48,318 nucleotides of DNA. Source: a virus. The stretch covers positions 1 to 48,318 of the IMG/VR virus record IMGVR_UViG_3300046492_000289; one strand, written 5' to 3'. The notes beneath the pieces are model-generated. The model was not told the origin of the DNA. It searched no databases and saw only the letters and a list, made by a program, of their open reading frames with translations. This document shows positions 7,511-14,749 of the stretch, one piece after another (positions within the stretch are counted from its first letter, which is position 1; each line of letters opens with the position of its first letter). Position numbers and translations under genes: made by a program.

Positions 7511-7550
7511 AAAGTAGCAGCGCTGCTATTTAAAGTAAATAGCGCTGCTA
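7511..7550 (-). promoter_or_regulatory. candidate PL promoter with operators OL1 and OL2
   Basis: Two repressor-type operators: perfect palindrome TAGCAGCGCTGCTA (7515-7528) and the half-degenerate AAATAGCGCTGCTA (7537-7550), centres 22 bp apart. The same sequences recur at 11.27-11.34 kb beside the repressor gene. On the minus strand TTTACT and TACTTT with a 17-bp spacer overlap OL1, so repressor binding would block leftward early transcription. Confidence 0.7.
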
Positions 7551-7570
7551 ATAATATTTTCCGTGGGCAC

Positions 7571-7592
7571 AAAAAAACCCGCGCTTGGCGGG
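7571..7592 (-). terminator. leftward intrinsic terminator
   Basis: On the minus strand GCGCC-type stem: CCCGC (7578-7582) pairs with GCGGG (7588-7592) and is followed leftward by seven T (A-run 7571-7577 on the plus strand). It ends the 7614-8093 gene and insulates it from the PL promoter just downstream. Confidence 0.75.
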
Positions 7593-7613
7593 CTTTAGAT
7601 GGGGTGTATGATT

Positions 7614-8093
7614 TTATTTTGTTGCATTGAGTACCTTGCGCATACCTTCCATATCGTCTTGCGAAATCTTCCCCTCAGTACCGCAGACCTGGAACTCTAT
7701 GAGTTTGGCAGAGGAAAGACGCTGGAGATTGGCGCGGTCTACTCGCTTGTCGAAGCGCTCTATTACAGCTGAATTCGCGCCAGCTGACGAGTATTCAAGC
7801 TCCAAATATGGGTCTAGAACTCCGTCCACAAGCCAGTTCGTATGGTTGCAGTCCCGAAAATTCCCACTCTCGCTCCAAGTCATCAGCTCGATCTTGTAGT
7901 GCCCAGGGACTAAATCGCCTTTTAGGTAGAGCGCGACGGTCGAAAAAGAGAAATCTTCTGCATTGGACGGTAATGCGCTCCAGGTAACAGCTCTGTTTCC
8001 GGTGAATCTGTCCGTCTCATCTTTGAAAACTCCAGCGCTAGCTGAAAGAGAGTTGATAAAAAAGAGTGCTGCGAGAAGTGCGCGGTGAACCAT
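7614..8093 (-). CDS. exported protein (moron), 159 aa
   Basis: The start at 8093 follows a very strong ribosome site (GGGGAGGGATACC). Residues 1-20 (MVHRALLAALFFINSLSASA) form a clear signal peptide with cleavage probable after SASA. The mature domain is about 140 residues, with beta-rich hydrophobic patterning and two Cys (in FRDCNH and FQVCGTE) that could form a disulfide. No family recognised. It lies alone between a regulatory region and its own terminator, within the immunity region, so expression from the silent prophage is plausible. Periplasmic or surface location is inferred from the signal peptide. Confidence 0.75.
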   Translation of the reverse strand: MVHRALLAALFFINSLSASAGVFKDETDRFTGNRAVTWSALPSNAEDFSFSTVALYLKGDLVPGHYKIELMTWSESGNFRDCNHTNWLVDGVLDPYLELEYSSAGANSAVIERFDKRVDRANLQRLSSAKLIEFQVCGTEGKISQDDMEGMRKVLNATK

Positions 8094-8131
8094 GGTATCC
8101 CTCCCCAAATAAAGCCTGCACCTTACCATTC

Positions 8132-8146
8132 GTGGCGCTGCGCCAC
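8132..8146. promoter_or_regulatory. 15-bp palindrome between divergent genes
   Basis: GTGGCGC-T-GCGCCAC is a perfect 7-bp inverted repeat around one base, placed between the divergent genes 7614-8093 and 8247-8483. It could be an operator for either or a hairpin in the 5' leader of the leftward gene. No clear promoter was identified next to it. Confidence 0.35.
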
Positions 8147-8246
8147 CATTGGCCGGCTCGGTAGGGAAAGATTGCTGGTCATCTGCTATAGCTTTATTCG
8201 AGAGGCGCATCTGAGGGATCGGGCCGTGAATACGAGTGAGTGTGGA

Positions 8247-8483
8247 ATGAAGGCTTGGGGAGTCGCGACCGTTGTGCTGGCAATAGCAGCGCTCGGAATC
8301 GTTCTTCTGGGAAGTGCCTATCTAGGTCTGAATGGGAAATTTGTGGAGGGGACGCCGCGCTGGATTGCCGGACTGTACTCAGCGATCAAGCAGAACGGAA
8401 ACGTCGTGGCAGGAATATTGGGTTTCAGCGGCCTGGCTTGGTCAAATTTTTACAGAGCTTCCGCGCGACTAAGTGATGGGTGA
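8247..8483 (+). CDS. small inner-membrane protein, 78 aa
   Basis: MKAWGVATVV begins a long hydrophobic helix (about residues 4-26, VATVVLAIAALGIVLLG) and a second weakly hydrophobic segment lies near residues 52-66 (VVAGILGFSGLAW). An upstream in-frame GTG at 8226 has a better ribosome site (GAGGGATCGGGCC) and would add seven residues, so the start is uncertain. Unknown function; membrane proteins in the immunity region of prophages are often superinfection-exclusion factors, but nothing specific is seen here. Confidence 0.55.
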   Translation: MKAWGVATVVLAIAALGIVLLGSAYLGLNGKFVEGTPRWIAGLYSAIKQNGNVVAGILGFSGLAWSNFYRASARLSDG

Positions 8484-8498
8484 TGCAAAACCACAAAT

Positions 8499-8520
8499 CC
8501 CGGCGCTAGGCCGGGCTTGT
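8499..8520. terminator. hairpin between convergent genes
   Basis: CCCGGC (8499-8504), loop GCTAG, GCCGGG (8510-8515). There is no long T-run on either side (CTTGTGC to the right, a short A-rich stretch to the left), so termination is likely weak or bidirectional. It sits exactly between the ends of the two convergent genes. Confidence 0.5.
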
Positions 8521-8521
8521 G

Positions 8522-9652
8522 CTATTTGCGTAGCTGAAATGAAATTACATTGCTGGGAAGCTCCTCAGAGGGTGAAAAATACGCCTCTGGCTTTGCTGCC
8601 ATTTCAGCAAGGCGCCTCGCGGGGAGGGGTAGGATCCTAGCTATTTCGTCTTTTGAGAATTTTCCTTTTGTCTCCAAGAAGTCAATCATATCACTGATCA
8701 ATTTACTTGATTCTTTAGGTATTTCTTTATCAAGCGGCTCGCTCTTCCTTCCTCCGGGAAGAGTTGCTAACTGTTTAAATACATAAATACTTTGATTTTC
8801 CGTAATCAGTCCTAAAGATCTCGCTCTAACCGCCAGCGCCGCGATAGAAATACCCCATCGTCTTTTTAGATGGATCAGCGCCTCAAGAGAACACGATGTA
8901 AATTCCTGCAGTATTGACTGGCGAGGGCAAAGAAAGGCTCCGGCAAAAAAATTCGCCTGATCTTCCTTCATTTGTACGAGCTCATCGTCTTCATGGTCTT
9001 CGTCAGATACGGAGGTGTGCATAATAAGATGGCCTAATTCATGGGCCAGATTGAACCTGTGTCGCGCGTTGCTGTTTTGTCTTTCAGTAATGATATAAGC
9101 GAGGTTTCCGCGCCAATTTGAAAATGCCTGAGTTTGACGGTCCATTGATAGCTGAGCAACAAATACGCCATTGCTTTCTAGTAGTCTAGTCATGTTGCTG
9201 ATCGGGCCCGCCCCAAGCTTCCAGAATTTCCTGGCTTCGAGTGCTATGGACTCAATATCGTCCAGTGTGAGCTCAGTAAAATCATCCACCGAGGATCGGT
9301 AGATATTGGCACCCGGATAGTTAATGTCTGCTAGGAGTGCTTGAGAGAACTCCGCGAACCACGACTCTTGGACTTGCGCTTTCGTTCGGGATTTTTTAGC
9401 CGTCGTTTTGAAACTTCTAAAGTGAGAAGGCGTTGTGATTTCTTGAATCGATTTCGATTCGGAATAAAAAAAGTCTGTGCCTACCTCTAAGATTTTTGAA
9501 ATTTTTGAGACGTTTTCGTAGGTCGGATTCTTAGAACCTTTCTCAAAGATAGATACAGCCTGTCTTGTAACACCTATTCGCTCAGATAGTGCTGCCATTG
9601 TAAGTCCGGCGGCTTGCCGGGCTTCAGTTAGTCTTGCCGGGTTGAATTTCAT
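8522..9652 (-). CDS. XRE-HTH fused to ImmA/IrrE-type metalloprotease
   Basis: A 376-aa protein with an XRE helix-turn-helix at residues about 7-58 (RQAAGLTMAALSERIGVTRQ) and a central ImmA/IrrE-type zinc peptidase domain. The zinc motif HELGH is at about 204-208, followed by the family's second signature EDQANFFAGAFLCP near 230-243 that supplies the third ligand. Proteases of this family cut partner HTH repressors (ImmA on ImmR in ICEBs1) or regulate stress genes; the fused form carries its own DNA-binding domain. It overlaps nothing but starts two bases after the partner gene 9655-10278, so the two form an operon. AT content is higher than in the late genes, suggesting separate acquisition. 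Substrate unknown. Confidence 0.88.
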   Translation of the reverse strand: MKFNPARLTEARQAAGLTMAALSERIGVTRQAVSIFEKGSKNPTYENVSKISKILEVGTDFFYSESKSIQEITTPSHFRSFKTTAKKSRTKAQVQESWFAEFSQALLADINYPGANIYRSSVDDFTELTLDDIESIALEARKFWKLGAGPISNMTRLLESNGVFVAQLSMDRQTQAFSNWRGNLAYIITERQNSNARHRFNLAHELGHLIMHTSVSDEDHEDDELVQMKEDQANFFAGAFLCPRQSILQEFTSCSLEALIHLKRRWGISIAALAVRARSLGLITENQSIYVFKQLATLPGGRKSEPLDKEIPKESSKLISDMIDFLETKGKFSKDEIARILPLPARRLAEMAAKPEAYFSPSEELPSNVISFQLRK

Positions 9653-9654
9653 GA

Positions 9655-10278
9655 TTAACGAGCTTTCTTGCTTTGTTCAAATTCTTTTGTGATTTTTTCG
9701 AAGAGATTGTCGAGGTTGTCTTCAATTTTTTCCTCTCGCACCTCTTCAAAAGTTGGTAGAGGAATTTGGCGAGTGTAAAGAGATCTTCTGCAGTTTGCGT
9801 CAGGGATGACAAGGCTCATGAATTCAAGTGTTGCTTTTGAGCCGTGCAACAGCTGGCCGCAAACGATTTCACTTTCATGCTCCTCATATGATTCGGAAAA
9901 TAAATCCATATTTGGGCTTGAGAGGACCCGATTATACAAAGAGTTTTTTAGCATCTTTGTTCTAGGGCTATTTACATTGTGAGCCGTCAATACTAGTCGA
10001 CCTGAACGCACAACTATATGTTTGGAAGAGCCATTTCTATTACTTTCCATTCGCGACGAGATCCCGGAATCTGGCGCTGATCCCGGTACTGCTGCGAGAA
10101 AGTGATCCACGCAGGCGCGCTTGATGTGGCCAGATGCGGCCATGACATTCGTCCCAAGAACAGCGTTACCGCGAATGATCTCTAGCGAAGCCCTGTACCC
10201 CAGAGCTACTGCCTTGGAGATCACTGCCATTTTTTCAAAGGAAAGATCGGTATCAATGAGCTGGGGAAGACTGGGCAT
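9655..10278 (-). CDS. unknown partner of the HTH-ImmA protein, 207 aa
   Basis: Not recognised. Start 10278 (MPSLPQLIDTD) chosen because AGGTG lies eight bases before it; two further in-frame ATGs occur upstream. No HTH or membrane helix is obvious. The middle has the basic stretch SSKHIVVRSGRLVLTAHN, and the C-terminal 40 residues are a charged helix (EEVREEKIEDNLDNLFEK), suggesting a soluble, possibly multimeric protein. It is first in a two-gene operon with the metalloprotease fusion and is preceded by a promoter with palindromic operator. Candidate roles are protease target, co-regulator or the effector half of a toxin-antitoxin-like or defence pair. All are inference. Confidence 0.7.
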   Translation of the reverse strand: MPSLPQLIDTDLSFEKMAVISKAVALGYRASLEIIRGNAVLGTNVMAASGHIKRACVDHFLAAVPGSAPDSGISSRMESNRNGSSKHIVVRSGRLVLTAHNVNSPRTKMLKNSLYNRVLSSPNMDLFSESYEEHESEIVCGQLLHGSKATLEFMSLVIPDANCRRSLYTRQIPLPTFEEVREEKIEDNLDNLFEKITKEFEQSKKAR

Positions 10279-10291
10279 GGCAAGGCACCTA

Positions 10292-10342
10292 GTTGACATC
10301 GTTCGTGTCAACCATTTTGCCTAAAATCATGGAAATGTCAAC
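10292..10342 (-). promoter_or_regulatory. promoter and palindromic operator of the HTH-ImmA operon
   Basis: Perfect inverted repeat GTTGACA-TCGTTCG-TGTCAAC (10292-10312), and a third copy of the half-site TGTCAAC at 10336-10342. On the minus strand the outer copy gives a perfect -35 TTGACA, with CAAAAT 16 bp downstream as the -10. The palindrome then covers the expected start of transcription. This suggests autoregulation by the XRE domain of the downstream protein. Confidence 0.6.
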
Positions 10343-10466
10343 CGAGCTGTTGGTGATTCGTCTTTTGCCCGTCCAGCTCCAGACTCCATCACCTACCACC
10401 TCGTCTTGTGACAGAAAAAGGCCTCTGAAACTGCGCAGTCAATTTTGAGTCAAGTCTGGATGCGGG

Positions 10467-11255
10467 TTACCTAGAGTACATCGCCCACCAGAACACGTGC
10501 CCCAGAATCGAGATCTGCTGCTCCTGGATCTGCTGGAACGTGTAGTCCTCGTCTGGATGTTCATCACGATTGAAGCTGCGTAGGCGCAGCCCCGTCGGGA
10601 TGCGATAGACCTGCTTCACACGGAGCTGGCCATTGTGGTTGATGGCGTACATCTCACCGTCGACGATGTCGCTGAGGGAGTTTTTACCCACGTTCACGCC
10701 AACCGTCGCGCCGTCACGCAGCACTGGCACCATGCTGTTGCCACCAACCTTTACGCACTTCGCGTTGCTGAACTGAACGCCGTTGTGGCGCAGGTCCTTC
10801 TTGTTGAAGCGCAGGCGCGAGTTGGCGCTTTCCTCAATCGCAAACCTGCCAGATCCGGCCGCCAGTTCGACTTCATGAAGGAAGGGGACGTAGACCTCAT
10901 CGTCATCGAGCGGGGTTTCGTCGTCCCAAGTCTCGATGCTTCCTAATTTTACGCTTGGCTGTAAGCGGTCCTGCTGCACGCTGGCAACTGTGGATAACAG
11001 TCGAGAGCTGACCTCGCTTGCATCGAAGTTGAGCGCCTTTGCGAGCTTCAGCAGCGCTTCCACATTTAGTGGCACCTTCCCTGTGGCGTATTGGCTAAAT
11101 GCGCTTTGACCAGACCATCCGCATGCTTCGGCAACATCCGCCTGCGTCAGGCTGCGCCCGGCAGCTTTTGCAGCTGATTTCCGCTGTTCGTAGATGGCCT
11201 TGAGCCTGGCGCTCTCGGCGACTTCTTCGGGGGTTAGGGGGCGGCGTATTTTCAT
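10467..11255 (-). CDS. cI: CI-like prophage repressor with S24 peptidase domain
   Basis: A 262-aa repressor: an N-terminal helix-turn-helix (about residues 36-62, LTQADVAEACGWSGQSAFSQ), a linker, and a C-terminal LexA/S24 self-cleavage domain. Catalytic Ser174 is in GNSM and Lys214 in LRVKQ, and AAGSG (Ala133-Gly134) is the probable cleavage site. RecA activated by DNA damage would promote self-cleavage and prophage induction. The start is placed at 11255 (MKIRRPLTPEE); it has no clear ribosome site, as in leaderless lambda cI made from PRM. Longer upstream starts would run through the operators. It is divergent from cro, with three operators between them. Confidence 0.92.
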   Translation of the reverse strand: MKIRRPLTPEEVAESARLKAIYEQRKSAAKAAGRSLTQADVAEACGWSGQSAFSQYATGKVPLNVEALLKLAKALNFDASEVSSRLLSTVASVQQDRLQPSVKLGSIETWDDETPLDDDEVYVPFLHEVELAAGSGRFAIEESANSRLRFNKKDLRHNGVQFSNAKCVKVGGNSMVPVLRDGATVGVNVGKNSLSDIVDGEMYAINHNGQLRVKQVYRIPTGLRLRSFNRDEHPDEDYTFQQIQEQQISILGHVFWWAMYSR

Positions 11256-11269
11256 ACGTACAAGAGTAT

Positions 11270-11341
11270 TAGCAGAGCTGATACTCAAGCAAATAGCGCT
11301 GCTAGTATTTTGTTGCTGATAAAAAGCAGCACTGCTACTAT
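11270..11341 (+). promoter_or_regulatory. OR operators and PR promoter
   Basis: Three related operators lie between the repressor gene and cro: TAGCAGAGCTGATA (11270-11283), AAATAGCGCTGCTA (11291-11304) and AAGCAGCACTGCTA (11324-11337). The middle one is identical to OL2 at 7.5 kb. A rightward promoter TTGCTG (11313-11318), 17-bp spacer, TACTAT (11336-11341) overlaps the third operator, as at PL, so repressor would block PR. Confidence 0.75.
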
Positions 11342-11371
11342 CCATGGCAGATATCAAGCCGTGAAAATTCC

Positions 11372-11575
11372 ATGAAAAAGATCCCTTTGAGCAAATACCT
11401 AGAAGAGCACGGCACCCAAGCCGCGCTTGCTGCTGCTCTCGGCGTGAACCAGAGCGCGATCTCGCAAATGGTTCGAGCCGGCAGAAGCATTGAAATCACC
11501 CTTTATGACGACGGCCGCATTGAGGCGAACGAGATTCGCCCGATCCCTGCGCGACCCAAACGCACAGCAGCTTGA
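11372..11575 (+). CDS. cro: Cro-like repressor, 67 aa
   Basis: Small DNA-binding protein of lambda Cro type: MKKIPLSKYLEEHGTQAALA, then a helix-turn-helix (about residues 16-37, ALGVNQSAISQMVRAGR), followed by a short beta segment ending ITLYDDGRIEANE that resembles the dimerising strand of Cro. Length matches lambda Cro (66 aa). First gene of the rightward operon from PR, divergent from the CI-like gene. It should bind the same operators and favour lytic growth. Confidence 0.85.
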   Translation: MKKIPLSKYLEEHGTQAALAAALGVNQSAISQMVRAGRSIEITLYDDGRIEANEIRPIPARPKRTAA

Positions 11576-11656
11576 AACATTCATTGCTGACTGCCTGAGC
11601 AAATGATCGCCCACACACTGGCAGGGCGCCACGGAAACAAATTTGAGGTTTTACGA

Positions 11657-12079
11657 ATGGAAGATTTTCTGCGGGCCTGCCAGAGCGCTGTCCTCGACAA
11701 CGAAGCCAAGACCCTTGCTGCAAAGATGGGCGTTGCTCACGTTGGCTTGCTTCAGCGCGCCAATCCGGACAACGACGCACACCACCTGACCGTGGAGCAT
11801 TTGTTCGGGATTCTGTTGCACACCGGCGACATGCGCCCTCTGGCTGCACTGGCGAGTGAATTTGGTTTCGACCTCGTTGCGAAAGCTGCGCCGGAGCCGC
11901 AAGCGTTGACCAAATCACTGATCAACGTCGGCAAAGAGGTCGCCGATCTGACCATCGCGGTGCACCAGGCACTGGATGACAACCACGTCAGCGCATTCGA
12001 AAAAAACCTGATCCGTCAGGAAATCAACCACGTTCGGCAGAGCTTGGACGTGATGGATGCCTCGGTAAAGGCCGCCTGA
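11657..12079 (+). CDS. CII-like phage regulatory protein
   Basis: A 140-aa protein resembling the phage regulatory CII (CP76) family: MEDFLRACQSAVLDNEAKTL, then a segment HLTVEHLFGILLHTGD that matches the helix-turn-helix region of that family, and a C-terminal helical half. Start 11657 chosen from GAGG eight bases upstream; the frame is open further left but without a site. Second gene after cro. In related phages this protein influences the lysis-lysogeny choice; no direct target site is identified here. Confidence 0.75.
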   Translation: MEDFLRACQSAVLDNEAKTLAAKMGVAHVGLLQRANPDNDAHHLTVEHLFGILLHTGDMRPLAALASEFGFDLVAKAAPEPQALTKSLINVGKEVADLTIAVHQALDDNHVSAFEKNLIRQEINHVRQSLDVMDASVKAA

Positions 12080-12090
12080 ATTCCGGGCAC

Positions 12091-12116
12091 AAAAAAGCCG
12101 ACGGAGAAGGTCGGCT
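12091..12116 (-). terminator. hairpin with T-run on minus strand
   Basis: AGCCGAC (12096-12102) pairs with GTCGGCT (12110-12116). The A-run 12091-12096 gives six T on the minus strand, so it is a better terminator for leftward transcription than for the rightward operon it lies in. It may block antisense transcription toward cro. Confidence 0.5.
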
Positions 12117-12143
12117 GATTCGCAAAACTAGAGAGGCCCGATT

Positions 12144-12995
12144 ATGCAGAGCCAGCCAAATTCCAGCAATACCCCGATCAATGTCGCGACACGTTTTAAC
12201 AAATCGCAAAACGTGTCGCGTACCACCTCAGTAATTCCTTTCGACTTCGATGGTGGCGCCATCCGCGTCATAACCGACGAGCTCGGCGACCCGTGGTTCG
12301 TCGCTCGTGATGTTGCCGATGCGCTCGGTTATGCCAAGCCAGAGAACGCGATCTCCCGTCACTGCAAGGCCGCGAGCACTACCCCGAAACAGGGTGGTGG
12401 ATTCATGACCGTCATTCCTGAGCGCGATGTCTACCGACTGGTGATGCGCTCGAAGCTGGTTGGCGCCGAACGCTTCGAAGAATGGGTAGTGGGTGAGGTG
12501 CTGCCCAGCATTCGCAAAACCGGAAAGTTCGAAGCTGCCAGCCCTAGCAGCTCGAAGGTTGTCGGGGAATTGGCGCTAATGGAGTGCTATACGCGCCTCC
12601 TAAAGCCGTCGCCCTCAAGCCAGGTGATGATGCTGGCGAAGATCGCCAACAATAACGGTCTAGAGTCGAGCTTCCTGCCGGGCTACGCAATTGATGCCGC
12701 GCCAGATGCCATTGGCGGCAGCTCGATGCCGACCAAGGCCGTAACCTCACTGATCAAAGACAACGGCTTCGCCTGCACCACGCGAGCGTTCAACCTTGCA
12801 CTTGAAGCCCATGGTTTCCTGAAGCAACTCCAGCGCAAGAACTCCAAGCAGGAAGTGGTCGACTTCTGGTCGGTGACCGACAAGGGACTGGCCTACGGCA
12901 AGAACCTCACCAGCCCTCAATGCCCCCGCGAAACACAGCCTCACTGGTACGTGGATCGTTTCCCTGAACTGGCCAAACTGGTCGGGAAGGCCTGA
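12144..12995 (+). CDS. Bro-N domain phage antirepressor
   Basis: A 283-aa antirepressor-type protein. The Bro-N domain (about residues 32-130) shows IRVITDELGDPWFVARDVAD, ALGYAKPENAI and a later ERFEEWVVGEVLPSIRKTGK, all typical. The C-terminal half looks like a KilA-C or P22-Ant type domain and may bind DNA or the repressor. The first 30 residues are polar and extra; a perfect inverted repeat lies in their codons. GAGAGGCCCGATT precedes the ATG. Sitting in the PR operon it would be made early and could oppose the repressor. Target is unproven. Confidence 0.85.
   Translation: MQSQPNSSNTPINVATRFNKSQNVSRTTSVIPFDFDGGAIRVITDELGDPWFVARDVADALGYAKPENAISRHCKAASTTPKQGGGFMTVIPERDVYRLVMRSKLVGAERFEEWVVGEVLPSIRKTGKFEAASPSSSKVVGELALMECYTRLLKPSPSSQVMMLAKIANNNGLESSFLPGYAIDAAPDAIGGSSMPTKAVTSLIKDNGFACTTRAFNLALEAHGFLKQLQRKNSKQEVVDFWSVTDKGLAYGKNLTSPQCPRETQPHWYVDRFPELAKLVGKA
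12185..12220. repeat. perfect 13-bp inverted repeat in antirepressor start
   Basis: CGCGACACGTTTT (12185-12197), 10-base spacer, AAAACGTGTCGCG (12208-12220). It lies 41 bases after the start codon. The RNA would form a strong stem; the DNA could be a regulator-binding site. The core CGCGACACGTTT recurs at 18596 after the holin gene. Confidence 0.85.
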
Positions 12996-12996
12996 C

Positions 12997-13968
12997 ATGC
13001 AATTTACCGTCACGATCAATCAGGTGAAGGCGTTGGAGTGGGGGCTGAATTCTCAACAGGCCCTGCTGTTCGCCTTCGTCTACGGCTGCCCGAGCTGGAC
13101 CAAGCCAATCAAGACTGACGACGGGATCTTCTTCGCGCTGAGCAAGGCCAAGATCATCGAGGAGCTGCCGCTGCTCACTGACAAGCCAGACACTGCCTAC
13201 CGCATGCTGAAGGCCCTTGAAGAGGCGGGCTTGATTGAGCTTTCCAGCACCTCGAACATCACTCTGTTCCGCTTGACCGAGAAGGCGATCGAGTGGAATC
13301 AGAAGCTTGATGGGTCGGAAAAATATCCGACCCCACCAGAGAACAAGGGTCGGAAAAAAATCCGATCTACCTCGGAAAAAAATCCGATCAAGGTCGGAGG
13401 AAAATCCGAGCCAGGGTCGGAAAAATCTCCGACAAATCAGGATACCAATAATCAGGCTACCAATCAGGATACCAGTCAGGACTTGCACGACGGCCCGGAC
13501 AAGCCGGCCCGCAACTTGGTGCTGGTGGTTGATCGCACCGATGCGCCACGGGTTGAGATTCCCGCTGACATGCCGGGCCCCAAAGACCCGTCCTGCAAAA
13601 CCTTCAAGGCTTGGGCGAATTACGCCATGGCGTACCGCAAACGCTACAGCACCTGGCCAGTGTGGAACGCCAAAGTCGGTGGTCAGCTCGGCCAACTCGT
13701 TGATCGCCTTGGCGGCGATGTCGCCCATCACGTCGCAGCTCACTTCCTGAAGACCAGCGATGCTGCAGTCCTCCGCAAATGCCACAGCCTCAACGAGCTG
13801 CTTGCCAACGCCGAGAGCTATCACACCCAGTGGGTGACCGGTCAGCGCATCAACGGCGCCACTGCGCGCCAGTTGGAGCGCACCGAAGCGAACGCATCGG
13901 CAGCCGAGCAGGCAGCTCAGATGGTTCTGGCCAAGCGCCAAGCGGGAGAGCGCAATGAATACCTTTGA
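12997..13968 (+). CDS. O-like phage replication initiator
   Basis: A 323-aa protein with an N-terminal winged-helix domain (about residues 1-100; includes ALLFAFVYGCPSWTK and a helix DTAYRMLKALEEAGLIELSS), a polar Asn/Gln/Ser/Thr/Lys-rich middle (about 105-165), and a C-terminal helical domain (about 200-310). The middle segment is encoded by five iterons, exactly the organisation of lambda O, where origin repeats lie inside the initiator gene. It should bind the iterons and recruit helicase. It starts one base after the antirepressor stop. Confidence 0.8.
   Translation: MQFTVTINQVKALEWGLNSQQALLFAFVYGCPSWTKPIKTDDGIFFALSKAKIIEELPLLTDKPDTAYRMLKALEEAGLIELSSTSNITLFRLTEKAIEWNQKLDGSEKYPTPPENKGRKKIRSTSEKNPIKVGGKSEPGSEKSPTNQDTNNQATNQDTSQDLHDGPDKPARNLVLVVDRTDAPRVEIPADMPGPKDPSCKTFKAWANYAMAYRKRYSTWPVWNAKVGGQLGQLVDRLGGDVAHHVAAHFLKTSDAAVLRKCHSLNELLANAESYHTQWVTGQRINGATARQLERTEANASAAEQAAQMVLAKRQAGERNEYL
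13315..13432. repeat. five iterons, probable phage replication origin
   Basis: Five 16-bp repeats of the pattern TCGG-N8-CCGA with A-rich centres: 13315-13330, 13350-13365, 13372-13387, 13394-13409, 13417-13432. Copies 2 and 3 are identical (TCGGAAAAAAATCCGA). The last four are spaced 22, 22 and 23 bp, about two helical turns; the first is 35 bp from the second. All are inside the initiator gene, as in lambda ori. Confidence 0.85.
13435..13480. repeat. short direct repeats beside the iterons
   Basis: AATCAGGATACCA occurs at 13435 and again about 26 bases on, with a variant AATCAGGCTACCA between and a partial GTCAGG at the end. They encode a repetitive NQDT/NQAT peptide. Relatively AT-rich compared with the surroundings; may be the unwinding element next to the origin or a low-complexity linker. 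Confidence 0.65.
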
Positions 13969-14749
13969 AATGAACGATCAGCAGGTTGCCGGTCTGGCAG
14001 CGGCGATCTGCGCCACCGCTGAGGCCATGGGCCAGGAGATGAACCCAGGTACTGCGGCGATGATGGCTGAAGACCTGTGCGCTTACTCCGTGCCCGTCGT
14101 GAAAGCTGCGCTCAAAGCCTGCCGCTTCGAGGTGAAGGGCAAGCTGGCCATGGCGGACATCCTGCAGCGCGTCCAGGCCGCCGACGGCCGCCCGGGCAAG
14201 GATGAGGCATGGTCGATTGCTCTGTGCGGGCACGACGAAAGCGAAACTGTCGTTCTCACCGCTGAGATCCAGCAAGCCATGACTGCGGCTGATTCGATCC
14301 TTCGATTGGGTGACAAGGTCGGCGCGCGAATGGCGTTCATGAGTGCGTACGAACGCCTGGTAGCCCAGGCTCGCGCCGAAGCGACCCCGGTGTCTTGGAG
14401 TGTTTCGCTGGGTCATGACCCAGTACGGCGGGTGACGGCAATTGAATCGGCAGTTCGCATGCAACTGATCAGCCAGCAAACCGGCACCCAGTACCTGTCT
14501 GACCTTCGCATTTCGCCAATCACCGAAGATGGCCAAGCCATTGCTGGCTTGCTAACAGGGTCAGCTGTGCAGCCTTCCGCAAAGCTTCGGGCCCGTTGGC
14601 AAGAGGTCATGGACGACCTGCAGGCACTACGCCGCCGCAAACAAATTCAATCCCGATGGGATGCGCGGGCAGAGCGCCGGCGACTCGCCTCGCGCAAGGC
14701 CCACCAACTGAAATTGATAGATCAAATGACACGCAAGGAGCGCCTGTGA
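13955..14749 (+). CDS. phage protein in the replication module, 264 aa
   Basis: Not recognised. Overlaps the initiator gene by 14 bases and is followed directly by ninB (one-base overlap). Predicted mainly helical; the N-terminal third is Ala/Met-rich and the C-terminus very basic (RWDARAERRRLASRKAHQ). In lambda this position is held by the helicase loader P, but no Walker A motif or clear P similarity is seen, so a helicase-loading role is only a positional guess. Confidence 0.65.
   Translation: MNTFEMNDQQVAGLAAAICATAEAMGQEMNPGTAAMMAEDLCAYSVPVVKAALKACRFEVKGKLAMADILQRVQAADGRPGKDEAWSIALCGHDESETVVLTAEIQQAMTAADSILRLGDKVGARMAFMSAYERLVAQARAEATPVSWSVSLGHDPVRRVTAIESAVRMQLISQQTGTQYLSDLRISPITEDGQAIAGLLTGSAVQPSAKLRARWQEVMDDLQALRRRKQIQSRWDARAERRRLASRKAHQLKLIDQMTRKERL

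Noticed and set aside
7276-7572. 98-aa version of the PL leader ORF
   Set aside because: Its start lies upstream of the PL promoter and operators, so the mRNA could not contain it; the 44-aa start is used instead.
13435-13480. CRISPR-like short repeats
   Set aside because: Repeats are about 13 bp with almost no spacer and lie in a coding linker; no CRISPR array or cas gene is present in the window.
14596-14748. N-terminal extension of NinB
   Set aside because: The extension lies in the end of the upstream gene, is Pro/Arg-rich chance coding, and the ATG at 14749 overlaps the upstream stop as usual.
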